Below, in pieces: positions 7,811 through 12,746 of a stretch of DNA of 15,473 nt. Positions within the stretch are counted from its first letter, which is position 1. The number at the start of each line of letters is the position of its first letter. A program made the translations under genes and the position numbers. The notes below the pieces were generated by a model, which saw only the letters and a program-made list of their open reading frames with translations, searched no databases and was not told the origin of the DNA. Origin of the DNA: Alphaproteobacteria bacterium (lineage in GTDB: Bacteria > Pseudomonadota > Alphaproteobacteria > Geminicoccales > Geminicoccaceae); contig JALSGW010000233.1 of assembly GCA_026982585.1 (NCBI GenBank), forward strand, positions 1 to 15,473, read 5' to 3'.

Positions 7811-8883
7811 CGCACCTTCTCGTCCTGGGTTTCCGGGGCTCCAAGCATGCTGCTGATCACCCGCGCGGTATAGTCCACCATCGGCACGATCCGCGCGTAG
7901 TTCATGCGGGTCGGTCCCACCACGCCGATGGCGCCCACCACCCGCGCCTCGCCCTCGCCGCTGGGAGCGCGGTAGGGCGCCACGATCATGGCGCAGCCGG
8001 AGAGTCCGAAGAGCTCGTTCTCGGCCCCGATGAAGATCTGCACCCCTTCCGCGGTCTGGGTCAGCTCGAGCAGTTTCAAAAGGCTCTTCTTGCGCTCGAG
8101 CATGTCGAACAGGGTGCGGATGCGTTCGAGCTGGGCGAGGTTGGTCACGTCCTCGAGCAGCTTCGCCTGACCGCGCACGATCAAAAAGCCGCCGTCGGCG
8201 TCGCTGTTCCAGATGGCGAGCCCCGCCTCCACCACCTGGCGCGCCAGCTCGTCGAGTTCCACCCGCTGCTCCTCGATCTCGCGGCGGATCGCCTCCTGCG
8301 CCTCCTGGAAGGTCTTGCCGGCGAGCCGGGCGGTGAGATAGTTGCCGGCCTCCACCAGCGTCGAGGGCGACATGCCGAGCGGCAGGTCGATAATGCGGTT
8401 CTCGACCAGCCCCTCGTCGGTGACCACCACCACCAGCGCGCGCCCCGGGCTGAGCGGCACGAATTCCACGTGCTTGAAGGGGCGTTCGAGGGTCGGGGCG
8501 ACCACGATCCCGGCGTGGCGGGAGAGGCCGGCCAGGGTCTCGGAGGCATCCGCGAGCACCGCCTCGAGGCTGCGGCCGCTCGCCCGGCAGTGGGCCTCGA
8601 TGGTCTGGCGCTCCTCCTCGGTCAGCGAGCCGATCTCGAGCAGCCCGTCTACATAAAAGCGCAGTCCCATCTCGGTGGGGATGCGCCCCGCCGAGGTGTG
8701 CGGCGCATAGAGCAGACCCGCTTCCTCCAGGTCCGCCATCACATTGCGCACCGTGGCGGGGGAAAGCCGTTCCTCAAGCCGCCGCGAGATGGTGCGCGAG
8801 CCGACCGGCTCGCCGGTGGCCAGGTAGGTGTCGACGATCTGGCGAAAGATCTCCCGCGACCGGGCGTTGAGCTCGACGATCAT
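7807..8883 (-). CDS. hrcA: Heat-inducible transcription repressor HrcA
   Basis: HrcA represses heat-shock genes by binding CIRCE operators, and needs GroEL for activity. The 358 aa protein has an N-terminal winged-helix region (LNARSREIFRQIVDTYLA, GEPVGSRTISRR, SPATVRNVMADLEEAG, SAGRIPTEMGLRFYVD) and the later HrcA/GAF-like domain ending in VGPTRMNYARIVPMVDYTA. ATG at 8883 has GGAG 4 nt upstream and places LNARSREI next to the N-terminus, as usual; a further-upstream start would run through the promoter. It overlaps grpE by 4 nt. I see no CIRCE inverted repeat (TTAGCACTC-N9-GAGTGCTAA) in front of it, so it may not be autoregulated through CIRCE. Confidence 0.96.
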   Translation of the reverse strand: MIVELNARSREIFRQIVDTYLATGEPVGSRTISRRLEERLSPATVRNVMADLEEAGLLYAPHTSAGRIPTEMGLRFYVDGLLEIGSLTEEERQTIEAHCRASGRSLEAVLADASETLAGLSRHAGIVVAPTLERPFKHVEFVPLSPGRALVVVVTDEGLVENRIIDLPLGMSPSTLVEAGNYLTARLAGKTFQEAQEAIRREIEEQRVELDELARQVVEAGLAIWNSDADGGFLIVRGQAKLLEDVTNLAQLERIRTLFDMLERKKSLLKLLELTQTAEGVQIFIGAENELFGLSGCAMIVAPYRAPSGEGEARVVGAIGVVGPTRMNYARIVPMVDYTARVISSMLGAPETQDEKVR

Positions 8884-8920
8884 CACGCTCCATGCCGGGA
8901 CGGCAAGGCGCACCGTCCGG

Positions 8921-8949
8921 TATGTAGGCATGGGGCGCAAAACGGTCAA
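8921..8949 (-). promoter_or_regulatory. Candidate hrcA-grpE promoter
   Basis: On the minus strand, TTGACC (8949-8944), a 17-nt spacer and TACATA (8926-8921), in an otherwise GC-rich gap. The predicted start is about 30 nt before the hrcA ATG. A CCCCAT (8935-8930) recalls a sigma-32 -10 box but is only 8 nt from the -35, which is too close. Confidence 0.5.
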
Positions 8950-8960
8950 CGCGGCGGTGG

Positions 8961-8977
8961 AGGGGGGCTTGCCCCCT
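8961..8977 (-). terminator. GC hairpin after the RRM gene
   Basis: The arms AGGGGG and CCCCCT (6 bp, 5-nt loop) lie 20-36 nt beyond the RRM stop codon and just before the hrcA promoter. There is no immediate U-tract; a TTTT occurs about 20 nt further on, inside the hrcA promoter spacer. It could separate the RRM transcript from hrcA. Confidence 0.35.
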
Positions 8978-8997
8978 CGCACCCCGCGGCGGCACCG

Positions 8998-9312
8998 CTA
9001 CCAGCGGCCGCCGCCCGAAAAGCGGCGTCCGCCGGGCCGGAAGCCGCCGGCGCCGCGGCGCGGTCCGCGGTCCTCCGCCTCCCGCACCGCCAGGGGACGG
9101 CCGCCGAAATCCTGTCCGTTGAGCTGGCGGATCGCTTCCGCCGCCTGCTCCTCGCTCCCCATCTCGACGAAACCGAAGCCGCGCGAACGGCCGGTCTCGC
9201 GATCGGTGGCGATTTTCGCCGATACCACCTCTCCGTGCTGTTCGAAGAGGACGGTGAGCTCCTCCACCGTGGTCCGATAGGGGAAGTTGGCCACGAAGAT
9301 CTTCCGCGTCAT
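8998..9312 (-). CDS. Small RRM RNA-binding protein with Gly/Arg-rich tail
   Basis: A 104 aa protein with one RNA recognition motif: RNP2 is KIFVANF (4-10) and RNP1 is RGFGFVEM (44-51), with the aromatic residues that stack on RNA intact. The RRM spans about 4-78. The tail (80-104) is rich in Gly and Arg (RRGAGGFRPGGRRFSGGGRW), as in glycine-rich RRM proteins of bacteria and plants that are often cold-induced. ATG at 9312 has GGAG about 8 nt upstream and begins directly at the RRM. Its RNA targets are unknown. It is transcribed toward hrcA but a hairpin and a separate promoter lie between them. Confidence 0.92.
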   Translation of the reverse strand: MTRKIFVANFPYRTTVEELTVLFEQHGEVVSAKIATDRETGRSRGFGFVEMGSEEQAAEAIRQLNGQDFGGRPLAVREAEDRGPRRGAGGFRPGGRRFSGGGRW

Positions 9313-9537
9313 GCACAAGCTCCAGGGAAAAGCGGGTCACACACCATGGCCGCAATACCCGGATTCGACCTGCGACGCCCGCTTGACCCTGGCCTGGGAA
9401 AGATACGGCGTGGACGACACGGAGATCGACGCCGCTCTTCAACGAACCGGGGAAAACGCCGCGCTCTGGGAGCGCCAAGCGGCTGACGACGGGCCCTTCG
9501 CCGGACGTCGAACTCCAAAGGCAATACGACCGCCCCC

Positions 9538-9567
9538 ACTCTACCGCAGGCGCCAAGCTCCTGCCAA
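9538..9567 (-). promoter_or_regulatory. Candidate promoter of the RRM gene (long leader)
   Basis: On the minus strand, TTGGCA (9567-9562), an 18-nt spacer and TAGAGT (9543-9538), 5/6 and 4/6 to consensus. If used, the RRM mRNA would carry a leader of about 220 nt, which would fit temperature-responsive post-transcriptional control. This is an inference from position. Confidence 0.4.
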
Positions 9568-9603
9568 CGGGAAAATCACCACCCCGAGCCCGGATACCAT
9601 GGT

Positions 9604-9620
9604 GATCGCCGGCGGCGATC
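9604..9620. repeat. Perfect inverted repeat GATCGCC-GGC-GGCGATC
   Basis: Seven-base perfect arms around a 3-nt centre, lying between the two divergent candidate promoters of the RRM and DUF1465 genes. It is about 26 nt before the DUF1465 -35 box and about 37 nt behind the RRM -35 box. It could be a protein-binding operator or an RNA hairpin. No U-tract follows on either strand. Confidence 0.5.
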
Positions 9621-9645
9621 GAAAGCCGGCTCGGCTCTCCGGCCA

Positions 9646-9674
9646 TTGACCCCCCGCGGCCCTGGGGCCTTATT
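9646..9674 (+). promoter_or_regulatory. Candidate promoter of the DUF1465 gene
   Basis: TTGACC (9646-9651), a 17-nt spacer and CTTATT (9669-9674). The expected start near 9681 precedes a GGAAGGA ribosome site (9693-9699) and the ATG at 9708. The -35 is good and the -10 is weak. Confidence 0.4.
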
Positions 9675-9707
9675 GGGGATGGGGTGCTGAGGGGAAGGAC
9701 GGCGGCG

Positions 9708-10130
9708 ATGGCGGACCCTCGGGCGCAGGTGGAGGATGCGCTGCTCGCCCGCATGCTGGAGGAGGCGCTGGGCCTCGCCGAGCGGGCGCGCGGGTGGATC
9801 CTGCAACGCACAGGCGGCGAGTCGCTGGAGGCGGCGCTGGTCCACAGCCTTCTGCTCTCCCGGCTCACGAGCCGCATCACCGCCGCCGTGGCCTGGCTGC
9901 TCGCCCGGCGCGCGGTGCGCGAAGGGGAGCTCTCCTGGGAGGAGGCCCAGAGGGAGCCGGCCTGGCGCCTGCTCGCCCTCGACGGACCGAGCTTCCGTTT
10001 TGAGGATACGGTCGACTCAGAGGGTATCTGCGATCCCGAACTCGCGGCCCTGGATCGGGCGGCGCTCGAGCTTTATGCGCGGGTCGAGCGTCTTGATCGG
10101 CAGCTCGACTCCGCTGTGGGGGCCCGGTAG
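9708..10130 (+). CDS. DUF1465 (RcdA-like) family protein
   Basis: A 140 aa soluble, mostly helical protein. The core helix LTSRITAAVAWLLARRAV followed by EGELSWEEAQ matches the DUF1465 pattern (SxRLTxRxMQxASWLLxQRAVxEGEM in typical members, quoted from memory), and the C-terminal LALDRAALELYARVERLDRQL type helix also fits. As I recall, the Caulobacter ClpXP adaptor RcdA, which aids CtrA degradation, belongs to this family. This copy is divergent, so I do not transfer that role. ATG 9708 is chosen because of the AAGGA 8 nt upstream; GTG 9684 would place the ribosome site inside the gene. Likely monocistronic: a hairpin follows the stop. Confidence 0.7.
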   Translation: MADPRAQVEDALLARMLEEALGLAERARGWILQRTGGESLEAALVHSLLLSRLTSRITAAVAWLLARRAVREGELSWEEAQREPAWRLLALDGPSFRFEDTVDSEGICDPELAALDRAALELYARVERLDRQLDSAVGAR

Positions 10131-10135
10131 CGCGA

Positions 10136-10152
10136 GCCGGCTTGTGGCCGGC
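10136..10152 (+). terminator. Hairpin after the DUF1465 gene
   Basis: GCCGGC-TTGTG-GCCGGC, a 6-bp perfect stem starting 5 nt after the DUF1465 stop. It lacks a T-run (GCCGCGGCCCTC follows), so termination strength is doubtful. It overlaps the candidate modA -35 box. Confidence 0.3.
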
Positions 10153-10170
10153 GCCGCGGCCCTCTAAATC
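10142..10170 (+). promoter_or_regulatory. Weak candidate promoter of modABC
   Basis: TTGTGG (10142-10147), a 17-nt spacer and TAAATC (10165-10170), the only AT-rich spot in the 72-nt gap before modA. Only 3/6 match for each box. No ModE-type operator (paired TATATA halves) is visible. Confidence 0.25.
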
Positions 10171-10183
10171 CGGCGGGGCGGGT

Positions 10184-10197
10184 GGATCGCGAGATCC
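10184..10197 (+). promoter_or_regulatory. GNRA-loop hairpin before the modA start
   Basis: GGATC-GCGA-GATCC forms a 5-bp stem with a GCGA tetraloop, ending 5 nt before ATG 10203, where a ribosome site would be expected. It could influence modA translation, or be incidental if GTG 10182 is the real start. Confidence 0.25.
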
Positions 10198-10202
10198 GGC
10201 TC

Positions 10203-10982
10203 ATGGACCGAAGGCAGCTTCTGGGCGGTTTGCTCGCCGCGGTCGCCGTGAGCGCGGGACGGGCCGCCTCGGCTGCGCCGCCGCTGGTCGCCGCCGCAGC
10301 CAACCTGCGTTTCGTGCTGCCGGAGATCAACCGCCGCTTCGAGGCCGAGAGCGGCTACCGGCTGCGCCTGGTATTCGGCGCATCGGGCCAGTTCTACCGC
10401 CAGATCCTCCAGGGCGCGCCCTATGCCCTTTTTCTCTCCGCGGACAGCCGGCTCGTGGAGGAGCTCCACGCACAGGGCCTGATCGATTCGCCGGGCGCGG
10501 TCTATGCGCTCGGCCGGCTCGCGCTGTTCGCGGCCCACGGTTCGCCCTTGGAGGTGGATTCCAAGCTCGAGGGCCTCGCGCGGGCGGTCGCGCAGAACCG
10601 CCTGCGACGCCTTGCGATCGCCAACCCCAAGCATGCCCCCTACGGGGCCCGGGCGGCCGAGGTGTTGCGGCGTCGGCAGCTGTGGGAGCGGCTGCAGCCG
10701 CATCTTTTGTTCGCCGAGAACGTCGCCCAGGCGGCCCAGTTCGCGCTGCAGGGCGCCGCGGACGGCGGCCTCATCGCCCACAGTCTGGCGCGGGCGCCGC
10801 GGCTGCGCGAGCGGGGACGCTTCGCCCTGATCCCGGCCGCCTGGCATCAACCCCTCGACCAGCGCATGGCCCTGCTGCGCCCGGAGCTGCCGGCGGCCGC
10901 CGCCTTCTACGCCTACATGCGGCAGGAAGGCGCCCGCAAGCTGCTCGCCGCCTTCGGGTTCGCCCTGCCCGATCCGGCCTGA
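10203..10982 (+). CDS. modA: Molybdate ABC transporter substrate-binding protein ModA
   Basis: Periplasmic molybdate (possibly tungstate) binding protein. The signal peptide is residues 1-24 (MDRRQLLGG, hydrophobic core, cleavage after ASA); the Arg pair gives a partial Tat-like look. The mature protein shows the ModA pattern AAAANLRFVLPEI, VFGASGQFYRQILQGAP, FLSADSRLVEELHAQGLI, and the second-lobe ANPKHAPYG block. The FYxQI form resembles the Azotobacter/Pseudomonas type of ModA. The 259 aa length is normal. The start is uncertain: GTG at 10182 adds seven residues and has a GGCGG nearby, but ATG 10203 gives a cleaner signal peptide. The modB start lies 4 nt after the stop, so it is one operon. 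Confidence 0.92.
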   Translation: MDRRQLLGGLLAAVAVSAGRAASAAPPLVAAAANLRFVLPEINRRFEAESGYRLRLVFGASGQFYRQILQGAPYALFLSADSRLVEELHAQGLIDSPGAVYALGRLALFAAHGSPLEVDSKLEGLARAVAQNRLRRLAIANPKHAPYGARAAEVLRRRQLWERLQPHLLFAENVAQAAQFALQGAADGGLIAHSLARAPRLRERGRFALIPAAWHQPLDQRMALLRPELPAAAAFYAYMRQEGARKLLAAFGFALPDPA

Positions 10983-10986
10983 TCCC

Positions 10987-11652
10987 ATGGACTGGCAGGC
11001 CCTCACCCTCTCCCTCAAGCTCGCCTTCTGGGCCTGCCTGCTGTTGGTGCCGCTCGCCACCCTTTTGGTCCGTTGGCTCATCCAGGCGCCGCCGCTGGTG
11101 CGGCGCTTCTGTCAGGTGGTGATCGCCCTGCCCCTGGTGCTGCCGCCGACGGTGATGGGGTTCTATCTGCTCCAGCTGTTCGGCCGCGGCTCGCCCCTCG
11201 GCCGGCTCTACGAGCGCCTTACCGGGGAGAGTCTGGTGTTCAGTTTCGAGGGGCTGGTGGCCGCCGCGCTCGTCTTCAACCTGCCCTTCGCGGTGCAGCC
11301 GCTCGAGCGGGCGTTCGCCGCCATCCCGCGCGAGGTGCGCGAGGCGGCCTGGGTGAGCGGGCTCTCCCCGCTCGCCACCTTCTTTCGGATCGAACTGCCG
11401 CTGGCCTGGCCGGGGCTCATCTCGGCGCTCGTGCTCACCTTCACCCACACCCTGGGCGAATTCGGGGTGCTGTTGATGGTGGGCGGTGCGATCCCGGGCG
11501 AGACGCGGACGGCGGCGATCGCCATCTACGACAGCGTGCAGGCGCTCGAGGATCAGGCTGCCGCGGCCATGGCGCTGGTTCTGCTCGCGGTCTCCTTTCT
11601 CACCCTCGCCCTCGTCTACCTGTGGGCGCCCGCCGGGGAGCGTGCGCGCTGA
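10987..11652 (+). CDS. modB: Molybdate ABC transporter permease ModB
   Basis: Inner-membrane permease that forms the channel of ModABC. The 221 aa protein has about five hydrophobic segments (roughly 7-31, 43-66, 88-106, 143-167, 193-214). It also carries the cytoplasmic EAA loop that contacts ModC, REAAWVSGLSPLATFFRIEL (118-137), followed by LPLAWPG and the HTLGEFGVLLMVGG motif typical of ModB. ATG 10987 lies 4 nt past the modA stop. Its TGA overlaps the modC ATG by one base (TGATG), so translation is coupled. Confidence 0.96.
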   Translation: MDWQALTLSLKLAFWACLLLVPLATLLVRWLIQAPPLVRRFCQVVIALPLVLPPTVMGFYLLQLFGRGSPLGRLYERLTGESLVFSFEGLVAAALVFNLPFAVQPLERAFAAIPREVREAAWVSGLSPLATFFRIELPLAWPGLISALVLTFTHTLGEFGVLLMVGGAIPGETRTAAIAIYDSVQALEDQAAAAMALVLLAVSFLTLALVYLWAPAGERAR

Positions 11653-12746
11653 TGGAGGAGATCGGCGAGCTGGTGGTGGAGCTTGCCCAGGAGGAGCCGC
11701 TGCCCCTCAAGGTGTCGTTTGCGGTGCGTCCCGGGGAACTGCTCGCCCTGGTCGGCCCCTCCGGCAGCGGCAAGACCACGGTGTTGCGGACCATAGCCGG
11801 CCTCTACCGACCCCGGAGCCAGCTCATCCGCTGTGCGCGATGGTGTTGGGCGGACAGCGGCCGGGGCATCCACCTGCCGCCGCAACGGCGCCGGGTCGGC
11901 TTGGTGTTCCAGGACTATGCGCTGTTTCCCCATCTCTCCGCGAAAGACAACGTCATGGCGGCGCTCGGCCATCTGCCCCGCTCCGCGCGGCCGGAGCGGG
12001 CCCGGGAACTGCTCGCGGCGGTGCGGCTCGCAGGCCTCGAACGGCGCCGCCCGCACCAGCTCTCGGGCGGCCAGCGCCAGCGGGTGGCGCTCGCCCGGGC
12101 GCTCGCCCGCGAGCCCAGGGTGCTGTTGCTCGACGAGCCCTTTTCGGCGGTCGACCAGGTGACCCGCCGCCGCCTCCAGCGCGAGCTCGTGCTGTTGCGA
12201 CAGCGCATGCCGGTGCCGACGGTGCTGGTCACCCACGACCTCGAGGAAGCGGCCCGGCTCGCCGACCGTATCTGCGTGCTCTACCGGGGCGAGACCCTGC
12301 AGACCGCGCCGCCCCAGGAGGTGCTGCACCGGCCGGCATCCTCGCTGGTGGCGCGTCTCGTGGATCTGGCCAACATCTTCACCGGGGAGGTGGCGGCCCA
12401 ACATGCCGAGCGCACCATGCTGCGGTGGGGCGAGCGGTTGCTCGAGGCCCGCAAGCAGCCGGGCTTTTCGGTGGGACAGCGGGTGGCGTGGGTGATTCCG
12501 CCGGCCTATGTGGTCCTGCACCGCCGCGATCGGCCCTCCCGGGGCGAGCGGGAGAACCCGGTTGCGGGCCGCATCGTCGAGCTCGTGAGCTTCGGCGAGA
12601 ACACCCATGTCACCATGGAGGCGGAAGACCGGGCGCGAATCCAGTTCACCGTCTCCGCCCACGTCGCCGGCCGCAACCGGCTCGCTCCGGGCGCGCCGGT
12701 GCGGGTATCGCTGCTCGCCGAGGGCATCCACCTCATGGAGACCTGA
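11652..12746 (+). CDS. modC: Molybdate ABC transporter ATP-binding protein ModC
   Basis: ATPase that powers molybdate import, cytoplasmic face. The 364 aa protein has Walker A GPSGSGKTT (35-43), Q-loop Gln87 in FQDYALFPHL, signature LSGGQRQR (137-144), Walker B VLLLDEP (157-163), and switch His195 in VTHDLEEA. A C-terminal MOP/TOBE domain (about 303-364, VAGRIVELVSFGENTHVTME) is the usual molybdate-sensing part. Between Walker A and the Q-loop, the segment SQLIRCARWCWADSG (56-70) lacks the glycines usually found there but remains in frame. The start overlaps the modB stop. The 3' end overlaps the convergent PAS-GGDEF-EAL gene by 14 bp. Confidence 0.95.
   Translation: MEEIGELVVELAQEEPLPLKVSFAVRPGELLALVGPSGSGKTTVLRTIAGLYRPRSQLIRCARWCWADSGRGIHLPPQRRRVGLVFQDYALFPHLSAKDNVMAALGHLPRSARPERARELLAAVRLAGLERRRPHQLSGGQRQRVALARALAREPRVLLLDEPFSAVDQVTRRRLQRELVLLRQRMPVPTVLVTHDLEEAARLADRICVLYRGETLQTAPPQEVLHRPASSLVARLVDLANIFTGEVAAQHAERTMLRWGERLLEARKQPGFSVGQRVAWVIPPAYVVLHRRDRPSRGERENPVAGRIVELVSFGENTHVTMEAEDRARIQFTVSAHVAGRNRLAPGAPVRVSLLAEGIHLMET

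Larger units (their letters stand above)
9313..9707. other. Long intergenic region between the RRM gene and the DUF1465 gene
   Basis: The only stretch over 300 bases without a supported gene. It is visibly less GC-rich than its neighbours in 9313-9600. It holds divergent candidate promoters (9538-9567 minus, 9646-9674 plus) and a perfect 17-nt inverted repeat (9604-9620). Open frames exist in both directions. A plus frame (9287-9649) contains a protein-like part, LTLAWERYGVDDTEIDAAL, but would start inside the RRM gene and has no ribosome site. A minus frame from GTG 9539 is Arg/Pro-rich and ends ATGA-overlapping the RRM start. I call neither. Part is probably the RRM mRNA leader. Confidence 0.5.

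Noticed and set aside
8930..8949. Sigma-32 heat-shock promoter before hrcA (TTGACC with CCCCAT)
   Set aside because: Only 8 nt separate the two boxes, and the bases after CCCCAT do not fit.
8470..9486. Plus-strand open frame of 338 codons opposite hrcA and the RRM gene
   Set aside because: It runs antisense to two well-supported genes and has no recognisable domain. Its last 46 codons (from ATG 9345) leave the shadow but are Arg-rich without a ribosome site.
11815..11865. Possible double frameshift in modC after Walker A
   Set aside because: The local sequence departs from the usual glycine-rich turn, but the frame stays open and all ATPase motifs on both sides are in the same frame, so divergence is the simpler reading.
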